From NCBI GenBank assembly GCA_963700735.1, contig CAVOYR010000005.1, positions 186,001 through 250,000 of the forward strand: a stretch of 64,000 nucleotides of DNA. The letters run 5' to 3'. Shown here piece by piece: positions 35,702 through 44,319 of this stretch. Source of the stretch: Anderseniella sp963700735 (lineage in GTDB: Bacteria > Pseudomonadota > Alphaproteobacteria > Rhizobiales > Aestuariivirgaceae). Position 1 is the stretch's first letter. Each line of letters starts with the position of its first letter. The translations under genes and the position numbers were made by a program. Below the pieces are notes generated by a model. It saw only the letters and a program-made list of their open reading frames with translations. It was not told where the DNA came from and searched no databases.

Positions 35702-36217
35702 TCAGTAGCCTCCCCAGAAGTTTGAATCGGTCAGGATGGCGACGGGCTTCCGGCTCATGAAGGTGTGCTTCAGGATCGTGCCGATCTCCTCCACGTCTTC
35801 GGGCTTGTGGAAGTGGTAGGTCTGGATCTTGAGTTGCTCCAGCAGCGCCTTGGTGTGCACGGCCATCTCGACCTGGCAGGCCACGCGCTCGCCCAGTTCG
35901 CCACGGAAGGAAATGATCATCGGCAGCGGGATCTGGTAGAACTGGATCAGTGTCGCCAGCGTGTTGACGGTGACGCCGATGGCGGTGTTCTGCATGATGA
36001 TGGCCGGCCGCTTGCCGCCCATCCAGGCGCCTGCGCACAGGCCCATGCCCTCGTCTTCCTTGTTAGAAGGGACGTGGTGAATTTGCGGCGTCTTGTCGAT
36101 GATCTCGATCACCCCGGCGAGCTGCTTGCACGGCACCGTGGTGACGAATCCGACCTTGTGCTCGATCAGTCCGTCGACAATTTTCTGGCTAATGGACAAA
36201 GGCTTGAACTCCCGCAT
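35702..36217 (-). CDS. Sulfopyruvate decarboxylase alpha subunit-like protein (ComD)
   Basis: The 171-residue protein corresponds to the N-terminal (PYR) half of ThDP decarboxylases. Seen are VTTVPCKQLAGVIEII, the glutamate-containing PSNKEDEGMGLCAGAWMGGKRPAIIMQNTAIG region (the Glu activates ThDP), and SFRGELGERVACQVEM. It pairs with the ComE-like subunit immediately downstream, the usual two-gene arrangement. It lies 82 bp after the PLP decarboxylase-like gene. Function is by family; the physiological substrate is unknown. Confidence 0.75.
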   Translation of the reverse strand: MREFKPLSISQKIVDGLIEHKVGFVTTVPCKQLAGVIEIIDKTPQIHHVPSNKEDEGMGLCAGAWMGGKRPAIIMQNTAIGVTVNTLATLIQFYQIPLPMIISFRGELGERVACQVEMAVHTKALLEQLKIQTYHFHKPEDVEEIGTILKHTFMSRKPVAILTDSNFWGGY

Positions 36218-36299
36218 TTGGTCCGCATTCGCAAAAACCCTAGCGGTACCGGGCCTGCCCGTGTCAGTGCCACTGGAAAACGATTATGGAGCCAGTGGG

Positions 36300-37433
36300 T
36301 CAGGCGCGCGGAAAGTCCGGCAGCGCATCGACCGTCACATAGTCCAGCTGGCCAAGCCCGTTGAAGCCGGTGAGCAGTGCATTGGAGTACGCCCCCATCC
36401 AGCCAAAGGCGATGAAGTCGTCCTCGGCAATGTCGGAAGGCAGCATGACAGGTGCCGGCAACTGGTCGATGGAATCGCAGGTCGGGCCGAACACCGTCAA
36501 CGGCACGGCGGCTGCCGTCTTGCGCTTACCGGCCGGGTCGAATGCCAGGGCCGGCTGCGAGACGTTGGTGAACTTCACCTCGCACATGGCACCGTAGACA
36601 CCGTCGTTCAGATATACCGCATCGTCCTTGCGCAACACCACCCGGGCGATGGTGGACGCGATGTTCCACACCAGCGCCGAGCCAGGCTCGCAGTTGAGCG
36701 GCGTATCAGGCAAATGCTCGGCCTTTGCGGTCCGGATCACGGTGAAGAAGTCATCCAGCGAACGCCCGGATGGCATCAGCACGGACGGGTAACCGCCGCC
36801 GAGGTTGGCGTACTTCAGCGTCACGCCGGCAGCGATGGCCGCGCCTGCGCCCATTGCCATGGCCTCTGCCCAGGCCTTCGGTTCGCGCGCCTGCCAGCCC
36901 ACGTGCATGGCGAGTGCCACGTCGAAGCCATGGTCTGCGGCGGCCCGCATGAGGCTTGCCGCCGTCTGCCCGTCGCAACCGAACTTGGCGTTGAGATCGA
37001 CGGCGGAGTCCGGGTTGGCGCGGGCAATGCGCACCTGCACGGTGATGTCCTTGCCGCAGATGGCCTTCAGCTTTTCAAGCTCGGCGGGGTGGTCGATGAC
37101 GAAGTCACGCACGCCGAAGTCAGTGTAGGCGCGGGCGATGTCGGCACGCGACTTGACCGGGTGGTTGTAGGCCAGATGCACGTCGCCCAGCTCGCGCCGC
37201 AGCATTTCCATCTCGGCGATGGAGGCAACATCGAAGCCGTCGACGCCTCCTTCGTGCAGCCAGTGCATCACGCCGGGGTGCGGGTTGGCCTTGACCGCAT
37301 AGTGCACCACGCCGGGAAAGCCTGACACGAAGTGCCGGGCGTTGGCGCGTGCCGTTTCAGGGCACAGGCACATGACCGGCGCATCGGGCCGGAGCGTGGC
37401 AATGACGTCTGCCACCGTTGCAAAGTTCTGCAT
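36300..37433 (-). CDS. Type III (ODC/alanine-racemase fold) PLP decarboxylase, divergent active site
   Basis: The 377-residue protein has the ornithine/diaminopimelate decarboxylase fold. The PLP lysine is about Lys48 in HYAVKANPHPG, and other family motifs are DGFDVASIAEME, LAYNHPVKS, GGGYP and FGPTCDSID with its catalytic Cys about 319, and Tyr349 in MGAYSNAL. Two cofactor phosphate contacts are changed: the usual HVGS reads HVGW and the usual EPGR reads EPGS. The ATG at 37433 lies 23 bp after the upstream dehydrogenase, and an earlier ATG at 37511 would overlap it. Substrate may be a basic amino acid, but the context with ComDE is unusual. Confidence 0.78.
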   Translation of the reverse strand: MQNFATVADVIATLRPDAPVMCLCPETARANARHFVSGFPGVVHYAVKANPHPGVMHWLHEGGVDGFDVASIAEMEMLRRELGDVHLAYNHPVKSRADIARAYTDFGVRDFVIDHPAELEKLKAICGKDITVQVRIARANPDSAVDLNAKFGCDGQTAASLMRAAADHGFDVALAMHVGWQAREPKAWAEAMAMGAGAAIAAGVTLKYANLGGGYPSVLMPSGRSLDDFFTVIRTAKAEHLPDTPLNCEPGSALVWNIASTIARVVLRKDDAVYLNDGVYGAMCEVKFTNVSQPALAFDPAGKRKTAAAVPLTVFGPTCDSIDQLPAPVMLPSDIAEDDFIAFGWMGAYSNALLTGFNGLGQLDYVTVDALPDFPRA

Positions 37434-37456
37434 CTGGATCGGACTCGTACGGGGGA

Positions 37457-38337
37457 TCAGGATTTCGGCTTGTCGAGCAGCGCGATCAGGCTGGAGGTAT
37501 CCCAGCGCCACCGCCCATCGACTGGACCTCGCGTAGAACTGGTCGACCAGCGCGGCGACCGGCAGGTGGCGCCGTTGTTGCGGGCTTCATCGAGGCAGAT
37601 GCCGAGGTCCTTGCGCATCCAGTCGACCGCGAAGCCGAAGTCGAACTTGTTGTCGATCATCGTCTTGTAGCGGTTTTCCATCTGCCACGAGCCCGCCGCG
37701 CCCTTGGAGATCACGTCGATGACGGCATGCATGTCGAGGCCCGCGTTCTTGCCGAAGTGGATTGCCTCGGCGAGGCCCTGGACGAGGCCGGCAATGGCGA
37801 TCTGGTTGCACATCTTGGCAAGCTGACCGGCGCCGGGTGTGCCGAGCAAGCGGCAGCTGCGCGAATAGCACTGGATGAGCGGTTCCGCCTTGGCGTAGTC
37901 GGCCTCATCGCCGCCGCACATCACCGTCAGCACGCCGTTCTCGGCACCGGCCTGCCCGCCAGACACAGGCGCATCGACAAAGCCGAAGCCCGCCTTAGCG
38001 GCGGCGGCGTGAAGTTCGCGCGCCACGTCGGCCGAGGCCGTGGTGTGGTCGGTGAAGACGCTGCCCTTTGCCATCGACTGGAAGCGCCCCGTCCGGACCG
38101 GTGCGTGACGGAGCGCAGGTCGTCGTCATTGCCAACGCAGGCGAACACGAAATCGGCGCCGTCGGCGGCTTCCTTCGGCGTCAGCGCGCGCGACCCGCCA
38201 TACTGCTCAACCCACTTGTCAGACTTGGCCGTTGTCCTGTTGTAAACGACGACATCATGGCCACCCCTGGACAGCAGGTAGCCTGCCATCGGATATCCCA
38301 TCACTCCAAGACCAATCCAGGCTGTGCGTACGCCCAT
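37457..38337 (-). pseudogene. Beta-hydroxyacid dehydrogenase (3-HIBADH/GLYR family), multiple indels
   Basis: Pieces of one NAD(P)-dependent dehydrogenase are visible in different frames. The N-terminal NAD domain reads GLGVMGYPMAGYLLSRGGHDVVVYNRTT, then VFACVGNDDDLRSVT; the next part reads DAPVSGGQAGAENGVLTVM and the catalytic-lysine region GAGQLAKMCNQIAIAG. Two apparent extra bases near 38085-38110 and three missing bases between about 37510 and 37575 explain the scrambled joints. This is either early decay or a stretch of poor sequence. The family includes 3-hydroxyisobutyrate, tartronate and sulfolactaldehyde reductases. It leads the PLP decarboxylase-comDE operon; the ATG at 38337 has an AGGTGG site. 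Confidence 0.75.
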
Positions 38338-38447
38338 GTTATGCCACCTTCCAGAAAATGAACCTGTTGCTTCGCGGCCATTGGTATTCTGTTTGGATGG
38401 GGCTTTCAATCCACACCGCGAAACCGGCATCCCGGGACGCGCAATGG

Positions 38448-38468
38448 ATTGACACGACGTGTGTCAAT
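38448..38468. promoter_or_regulatory. Operator-like palindrome between dehydrogenase and transferase genes
   Basis: ATTGACAC, five bases, GTGTCAAT is a perfect inverted repeat with 8-bp arms. It is embedded in a direct repeat CAATGGATTGACA at 38442-38454 and 38465-38477, spaced 23 bp, about two helical turns. The location between divergent genes suggests a dimeric repressor site (GntR or LacI type). No regulator gene is next to it. Confidence 0.45.
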
Positions 38469-38526
38469 GGATTGACAATCAGGTTGCAAACGACAACCCT
38501 TTGCCATTCATTCCGGTGTCAGCCGC

Positions 38527-39348
38527 ATGCCTTCGCGGCGGGCGTTGGGGATCCATGAACGGACTGACCTGACCTTGAGTATCGAACGCAGAAACTTTCC
38601 GCAGTTCTTCATCACTGCACCGGCCCCCTGCCCCTACCTGCAAGGCAAGCTGGAGCGGAAGGTATTCACGCATCTGATCAACTCCGAAGCCCGCCAGTTG
38701 CACGACACGCTGGCGCAAGGCGGCTTCCGCCGGTCCCAGAATATCGCCTACCGGCCCGCCTGCGACGGGTGCCAGGCGTGCGTGTCGGTGCGCGTGCCGG
38801 TGAGCAGGTTCCGCTGGACGCGCGCATTCCGCAAGATTGCCGCGCGCAACAAGGCAGTGACCTCGGCCATCCGGCCGGCAGCAGCCACCAGCGAGCAGTA
38901 TTCGTTGTTCCGCCGCTATATCGATGACCGCCACCACGATGGCGGTATGTCGGAAATGTCGATGATGGATTTCAGCGCCATGATCGATGAAACGTTCGTG
39001 GATACCCAGATCATCGAGTATCGCGAACCGGCACAGCCAAGCCTGGCGGGTCCCGACTCGCGCCAGGGCGACCTGGTGGCCTGCGCCCTCACCGACGTGC
39101 TCGATGACGGGCTGTCGATGATCTACAGCTTCTTCAACCCCGTCCACCAGGCCCGCAGCCTCGGCACCTACATGGTGCTCGACCACATCCGCCGGGCGGA
39201 AAAGCTGGGCCTGCCCTATGTCTATCTCGGTTACTGGGTCAACGGCTCGCGCAAGATGGACTACAAGGCGCGCTTCCTGCCACAGGAACGGCTGACCCAG
39301 ACCGGATGGCTGCTGCATGACCTCGATCCGGGTGATAGTGGCGCATGA
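38527..39348 (+). CDS. bpt: Aspartate/glutamate leucyltransferase (Bpt/Ate family)
   Basis: The 273-residue protein attaches an amino acid from tRNA to N-terminal Asp/Glu of proteins, marking them for ClpS/ClpAP in the bacterial N-end rule. The conserved cysteines are in APCPYLQGK and ACDGCQACVSVRVPV; later motifs are SMIYSFFNP and the GNAT-like YVYLGYWVNGSRKMDYKARF. Sequence fits the bacterial Bpt group better than eukaryotic Ate1. The first ATG in frame is used. It overlaps the EamA gene by 4 bp. Confidence 0.88.
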   Translation: MPSRRALGIHERTDLTLSIERRNFPQFFITAPAPCPYLQGKLERKVFTHLINSEARQLHDTLAQGGFRRSQNIAYRPACDGCQACVSVRVPVSRFRWTRAFRKIAARNKAVTSAIRPAAATSEQYSLFRRYIDDRHHDGGMSEMSMMDFSAMIDETFVDTQIIEYREPAQPSLAGPDSRQGDLVACALTDVLDDGLSMIYSFFNPVHQARSLGTYMVLDHIRRAEKLGLPYVYLGYWVNGSRKMDYKARFLPQERLTQTGWLLHDLDPGDSGA

Positions 39349-40268
39349 CGGCAGTTACACCGGCTGACGTTTGCCGCGAGGCTGACAGCACCAAGGGCAT
39401 AACAATCGCGTTCATCGGCGGGGTACTGCTGTCGCTGGACGTGCCGCTGCTGAAGCTGTCGGGGGCGGACACCTACACCATCATCTATGCGCGCGGCACG
39501 ATGCTGTTTGCAGCGCTGTTCCTGTACTGGCTGCTGTTCATCAAGCTACGCGGCAACGACACGCCGTTCATCAACGGCAAGACCGGCGTGCTGCTGGCGC
39601 TGATGGCGGGCACCGCCAACATCCTGTTCGTATCGTCCATCGGGCTAACGTCGGTGGCCAACGTGGTGTTCATCCTCGCCTTCAATCCGATGTTTGCCGG
39701 GCTGCTGAGCTGGATATTCCTGGGCGAACGGCTGCACCGGTATTCATGGATTGCGATCGGCGTATCGCTGCTGGGCGTCGCCATCATCGTGGCAGATGGC
39801 CTGAAAGTCGGCACGTGGCGCGGAGACCTGATGGCCTTGAGCGTATCGGCCATTCTGGCCGCATCACTGACGCTGATCCGGCATCGAAGGAATGACCAGT
39901 CGATGAGCGCTGCCAGCGGTCACCTGCTGGCGGCGGTACTGGTTGCGCCGCTGGCAGCACCTGCCACGCTGAGCTTGGAGGGGTGGGGCTGGCTGGCCAT
40001 GAACGGCCTTCTGGTTGCCCCTGCCGCCACCGCCATGCTGATGGTAGCGCCGCGCTATGTGGCGGCTGGCGTGGTGGCCATGTTCTTCCTGCTGGAAACA
40101 GTCCTGACGCCGGTGTGGATGTGGGCGGTGTTTGCCGAGGTGCCCAGCACCTTCGCCTTCATCGGCGGCAGCATCGTGATCGCGTCGCTGACCTTGCATT
40201 CGGCGTGGAAGGTCAGTGTATCAAACCGGACCAGACGTGCCGGATTGCCGCGCCACATTCGTCCCTGA
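39345..40268 (+). CDS. EamA/DMT family transporter
   Basis: The 307-residue protein has about ten membrane helices in two EamA repeats, roughly residues 15-145 and 160-295. The repeat end ILAFNPMFAGLLSWIFLGERLHRYSW, followed by GVSLLGVAIIVADG, is characteristic; the second repeat contains VVAMFFLLETVLTPVWMW. The substrate is unknown. Its ATG overlaps the stop of the bpt gene (ATGA), showing coupling. A short basic tail ends the protein. Confidence 0.87.
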   Translation: MTAVTPADVCREADSTKGITIAFIGGVLLSLDVPLLKLSGADTYTIIYARGTMLFAALFLYWLLFIKLRGNDTPFINGKTGVLLALMAGTANILFVSSIGLTSVANVVFILAFNPMFAGLLSWIFLGERLHRYSWIAIGVSLLGVAIIVADGLKVGTWRGDLMALSVSAILAASLTLIRHRRNDQSMSAASGHLLAAVLVAPLAAPATLSLEGWGWLAMNGLLVAPAATAMLMVAPRYVAAGVVAMFFLLETVLTPVWMWAVFAEVPSTFAFIGGSIVIASLTLHSAWKVSVSNRTRRAGLPRHIRP

Positions 40269-40352
40269 AGCCCCTTTTGGCCGGTTTGCGCCCGAATCGC
40301 ATCGAATGTCCCTTGGCATGCAAGTTGCAGTTGACTTGATGCAGACCGCGAG

Positions 40353-41096
40353 TTGTGTAGCGTCAACATTGGGGAACAGGTTTTGCGCAGAGGGATCGAA
40401 AATCCGCTGGAGTTCGTTGAACTCATAGGATGGTTGCGCACCAGCTTGCGCGAACGCGGCTTTACCATGTCCGTTTCCAATGACATGGCGGCCTTCAACG
40501 AGACCAAACTGAAGGTGCGAGGCAAGGACGCCTCACCCATGTTCAATCCGGCCTACGGCGAACTGCGATCCAAGGCGTTCTGGGTCAGCCTGAGCGATGA
40601 AGCGGGCGAGGTCATCGGACTGAATGCCTACCGGCTCGATTTCATCGATACCAACCTGGCTGACTGGGCAACCGGCTGGATGGCCGGTGTTTACATGAAA
40701 GCGGGCATACTGATGGTGCCGGTAGAGCCATCTGCCGCCCCCGGCAGCCGGGCACAATTGTTGCGCGGGTGGCTGGTCTATCATGGTGAGCTTTGGCTGA
40801 CGCGCGAACATCGCGGCAAGGGCGACATCAACGAGATGATGACCTACGCCGGTCACCTGCTTGCCATGCTGAAATGGAATGCGGATGCCATGTGGGCCCT
40901 GGTGAACCACCGCATCGGGGTGCGCGGAACCGGCATTCAGAACGGGTATCCCTACGCTGAACGCAGCTTCCTGCGCTGGCAATGGCACCCGGACGACATC
41001 CCCAGCAACGAATGGCTGCTCTTTGCCGAACGGCGCGATTTCGAGTTTGCGGTGAACGAACGGCTCAAAACCGGACTGATGGCTATACGAGCTTGA
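40353..41096 (+). CDS. Hypothetical protein, possible GNAT-like fold
   Basis: The frame of up to 247 residues is probably real: codon usage matches its neighbours and it lacks competing frames. The centre has LVYHGELWLTREHRGKGDI, which resembles the acetyl-CoA loop of GNAT proteins (R-G-x-G), followed by a Trp-rich part FLRWQWHPDDIPSNEWL. No family is recognised with confidence. The start is uncertain: TTG 40353, TTG 40383 and ATG 40467 are all possible, and residues before 40467 look coding. The 3' end overlaps the convergent gene by 14 bp. Confidence 0.6.
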   Translation: MCSVNIGEQVLRRGIENPLEFVELIGWLRTSLRERGFTMSVSNDMAAFNETKLKVRGKDASPMFNPAYGELRSKAFWVSLSDEAGEVIGLNAYRLDFIDTNLADWATGWMAGVYMKAGILMVPVEPSAAPGSRAQLLRGWLVYHGELWLTREHRGKGDINEMMTYAGHLLAMLKWNADAMWALVNHRIGVRGTGIQNGYPYAERSFLRWQWHPDDIPSNEWLLFAERRDFEFAVNERLKTGLMAIRA

Positions 41097-41847
41097 TGTC
41101 GACGTCCGACAGCTCGCTCACCACTGTTACACCCGCGCGACCATCCGGGAATACATGCGGCAGGATAACCCGCTGGTAGCCAATCCACTTCGGGTCCTGG
41201 GCGGGCGCCGGAAATACCGCCAGCACATGATCATAGTGCATGGTTCCCGTCTCCATCACCTTCTTGTAGGCGCGCGAGACGATGGAATCATAGGAATTGC
41301 CGGTCTGGCACGGGAACGAACTGGGCGACGTGCTGCCGTAGAACCTGGCCACGGTGGACGCGGGACCGATCCGTTCCACCAGGAACCGTCCGGACTGCGC
41401 ATCATAGATGCAGTCGACACTCGACTGCGGTGCGGCACGGCGATCAGCTAGCGTATCGCCGATCAATGACGGGATATAGCCGGGATAATCGGTCGAGACG
41501 GATTTGACGTGTGTCTTCTGGCGCAGGTGGATGTCGCTCTTGACCACCAGTTCCTGAAGCCGTGCGACGGCCTGGTAGGGTTCATTGACCGTCTGAGAAA
41601 ACCAGCCGGACAGGAAGAATTCGAACGTGTAGGGTGCGGGCAGTGTGGCCAGCATCTCTCCTACATAATAGAGCGACGACCAGTTTGACGCGAACATGGC
41701 CCAGCGCACGGTCGTGCCCCGCTTGCCCGTGGCCACGAACACGGCGCCAGCCCGCTGCATCAATGCTTCCGGGCTATCCTGACCGGTCGTGTTGAACGGG
41801 TCATCGTTGACCTTGCCATTCACGACCCAGAATGCTGTTCCACTCAT
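41083..41847 (-). CDS. Hypothetical protein, possible PAS-like domain
   Basis: The 254-residue protein has no signal peptide. From about residue 145 the pattern CIYDAQSGRFLVERIGPAS, then NSYDSIVSRAYKKVMETG and HYDHVLAVF, is similar in layout to PAS-like domains that follow DxxSGRF, but this is only a shape resemblance. The N-terminal part is hydrophobic in places but lacks clear transmembrane helices. It ends 14 bp inside the convergent hypothetical gene. The region 41848-42002 that follows holds no gene and is AT-rich. Confidence 0.55.
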   Translation of the reverse strand: MSGTAFWVVNGKVNDDPFNTTGQDSPEALMQRAGAVFVATGKRGTTVRWAMFASNWSSLYYVGEMLATLPAPYTFEFFLSGWFSQTVNEPYQAVARLQELVVKSDIHLRQKTHVKSVSTDYPGYIPSLIGDTLADRRAAPQSSVDCIYDAQSGRFLVERIGPASTVARFYGSTSPSSFPCQTGNSYDSIVSRAYKKVMETGTMHYDHVLAVFPAPAQDPKWIGYQRVILPHVFPDGRAGVTVVSELSDVDIKLV

Positions 41848-42002
41848 GCCGTCTTACCGTTAAACCTGCCTGAATTCCAACCACCGGCTTTATCAACCGG
41901 ACACTGATGGTACGTTCACGCCTTATTGAGGCCACAAACCACCAAAGAAATCGTTAATCAAAGATTGCCTTAGCGTAATTTTTGGATCGGAGGCCCCAGG
42001 GC

Positions 42003-44243
42003 TCAACCGAATTTGTTGTTTCGCGGAAAGCCCTTGGGAGGCATGCGGCCAGCCTGGGCGCGCAGGCCCATCCACTCGTCCAGTTCATTGACGGTCCATG
42101 TCCGGCCTGATGAATCAGTCCACGTCAGCCCGGCTTCAAAATTGAATGACCGCGCGTCGCTCAGGCCACCATCCTTGTAGCGCTGAAGGCGGACACCCTT
42201 GCCGCGTGCCATCTCTGGCAGTTCGGCCAGCGGAAACACCAGCAACTTGCGGTTCTCTCCCACGCAGGCCACGTGGTCATCTCCGTCTGCGATGGAGCGG
42301 CACACCAGCGCCTCCGCCGGCAGCCTGACGTTCAACACCTGCTTGCCCTTGCGCGTATTGGCCAGGCAATCATCCTGCGTGACGACGAACCCGTCGCCTT
42401 CGGTCGAGGCCAGCAGGAGTTTCTGACCAGCCTGGTAGACAAACAGCGCCACGATCTCGTCACTGGCCTCAAGGTCGGCCATAAGGCGCAACGGCTCGCC
42501 ATGGCCACGCCCGCCCGGCAGCTTGTTGACGTCAAGGGTGAAGAACTTGCCAGACGAAGTCAGCAACAGAAGCTTGTTGATGGTCTCGGCATGGAAGGCA
42601 TAACGCGCCTTGTCGCCGTCCTTGTAGGTCAGCGTGCCGAAGTCCTGCAGGTGGCCCTTCATGGTCCTGATCCAGCTCTTGTCGGAGCAGACAACCGTAA
42701 CAGGTTCCTTCTCGATGAAGGCCTCGGCAAGATCCACCTCGATGTCGGGCGCCTCGCTGAACTGCGTACGCCGCGCACCCAGCGCCGTCTTCTTGCCAAA
42801 CTTGTCGCGGGTTTCGCGAATTTCACCAGAGATTTGCGACCACTGCGCCTCGTCGGAGGCCAGCAATGCCTCAAGGCCAGCCTTTTCCAGACTGAGCGCA
42901 TCATGCTCGGACCGGATCTCGAATTCTTCCAGCTTGCGCAAGGCACGCAGCCGCATGTTCAGGATAGCCTCGGCTTGCACATCGGTCAGGCTGAAGCGGC
43001 TCATCAGCACCTGCTTCGGCTCGTCCTCGGTGCGGATGATGGCGATGACCTCGTCGATATTGAGGTAGGCCACCAGGTAGCCACCCAGTACCTCCAGCCG
43101 GCGGGCGATGACGCCGAGGCGGTGATTGGACCGGCGCACCAGCACGTCCTTGCGGTGGTCCAGCCACTCGCGCAGCACATCGCGCAGGCTCAACACGCGC
43201 GGCACCTTGCCACCCGACAGCACGTTCATGTTGAGCGGCAAGCGCGACTCCAGGTCGGTCAGCTTGAACATCTGCTCCATCATCAGCACCGGATCTACCG
43301 TGCGGGCGCGCGGTTCGAGCACCAGCCGGATGTCCTCGGCGGATTCATCGCGCACGTCCGCCAGCAGCGGCAGCTTGCGGTCGGTCAGCAGTTCGGCGAT
43401 CTTCTCGACCAGCTTGCCCTTCTGCACCTGGTAAGGGATTTCAGTGATGATGATCTGCCAGGTGCCGCGGCCAAGGTCTTCGACCTCCCACTTGGCGCGC
43501 ACGCGGAAACTGCCGCGACCGGTGCGATAGGCCTCTGCCATCTGCTCGGGCGTGTCGATGATGATGCCGCCAGTGGGCAGGTCAGGACCGGGCACGAACT
43601 GCATCAGCTTGTCGATGCCGGCACTCGGAAAGCGGATCAGGTGCAGCGCTGCGTCACACAGTTCGGCTGCATTGTGCGGCGGGATCGAGGTGGCCATGCC
43701 GACCGCAATTCCCGATGAGCCGTTGGCCAGCAGGTTCGGGAACGCGCCGGGCAGCACGACCGGTTCCTTGTCCTCGCCGTTGTAGGTCTCGCGGAAGTCG
43801 ACGGTGTCTTCGTCGATGCCATCCAGCAGTGCCATCGCCACTTCGGTGAGGCGCGCCTCGGTGTACCGGTAGGCGGCGGCATTGTCGCCGTCGATATTGC
43901 CGAAATTCCCCTGCCCCTCGACCAGCGGATAGCGCTGCGCAAAGTCCTGGGCGAGGCGGACCATGGCGTCATAGACGGCCTGGTCGCCATGCGGGTGATA
44001 TTTGCCGATCACGTCGCCAACGACGCGGGCGCACTTCTTGAAGCCCTGGCTGGGGTCCAGCTTCAGCATGCGCATGGCATAGAGCAGCCGGCGGTGAACC
44101 GGTTTCAGGCCATCACGCACGTCGGGCAGTGCGCGGTGCATGATGGTGGACAGCGCATAGGCGAGGTAGCGCTCTTCGAGCGCGGTGCGCAAATCGATTG
44201 GCTCGACGCCATCGGGTGAACCGGGCGGGACGACTTCAGACAT
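42003..44243 (-). CDS. parC: DNA topoisomerase IV subunit A
   Basis: The 746-residue protein has the type IIA breakage-reunion domain and a shorter C-terminal beta-propeller than GyrA. The catalytic tyrosine is about Tyr127 in AAAYRYTEAR. The quinolone region reads KYHPHGDQAVYDAMVRLAQ: Gln88 replaces the Ser of E. coli ParC, and Asp92 is at its Glu position. ParC with ParE decatenates replicated chromosomes. It is followed downstream by unrelated genes and preceded by RNase J in the same direction. Identification over GyrA is by length and the C-terminal part lacking a GyrA box. Confidence 0.93.
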   Translation of the reverse strand: MSEVVPPGSPDGVEPIDLRTALEERYLAYALSTIMHRALPDVRDGLKPVHRRLLYAMRMLKLDPSQGFKKCARVVGDVIGKYHPHGDQAVYDAMVRLAQDFAQRYPLVEGQGNFGNIDGDNAAAYRYTEARLTEVAMALLDGIDEDTVDFRETYNGEDKEPVVLPGAFPNLLANGSSGIAVGMATSIPPHNAAELCDAALHLIRFPSAGIDKLMQFVPGPDLPTGGIIIDTPEQMAEAYRTGRGSFRVRAKWEVEDLGRGTWQIIITEIPYQVQKGKLVEKIAELLTDRKLPLLADVRDESAEDIRLVLEPRARTVDPVLMMEQMFKLTDLESRLPLNMNVLSGGKVPRVLSLRDVLREWLDHRKDVLVRRSNHRLGVIARRLEVLGGYLVAYLNIDEVIAIIRTEDEPKQVLMSRFSLTDVQAEAILNMRLRALRKLEEFEIRSEHDALSLEKAGLEALLASDEAQWSQISGEIRETRDKFGKKTALGARRTQFSEAPDIEVDLAEAFIEKEPVTVVCSDKSWIRTMKGHLQDFGTLTYKDGDKARYAFHAETINKLLLLTSSGKFFTLDVNKLPGGRGHGEPLRLMADLEASDEIVALFVYQAGQKLLLASTEGDGFVVTQDDCLANTRKGKQVLNVRLPAEALVCRSIADGDDHVACVGENRKLLVFPLAELPEMARGKGVRLQRYKDGGLSDARSFNFEAGLTWTDSSGRTWTVNELDEWMGLRAQAGRMPPKGFPRNNKFG

Positions 44244-44319
44244 GATTCGGGTTTCCTGACTTGACCTTCAAGGTGCCGTCATTCGCACTGTCATGGCAAG
44301 GAAAAGCGCTGTTTTTGCG

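Noticed and set aside
41848..42002. Terminator for parC
   Set aside because: The AT-rich spacer has only a weak possible stem near GGGGCC; not strong enough to call.
42273..43718. Open frame of 481 codons on the plus strand opposite parC
   Set aside because: Composition is that of an antisense shadow and parC on the minus strand has all family motifs.
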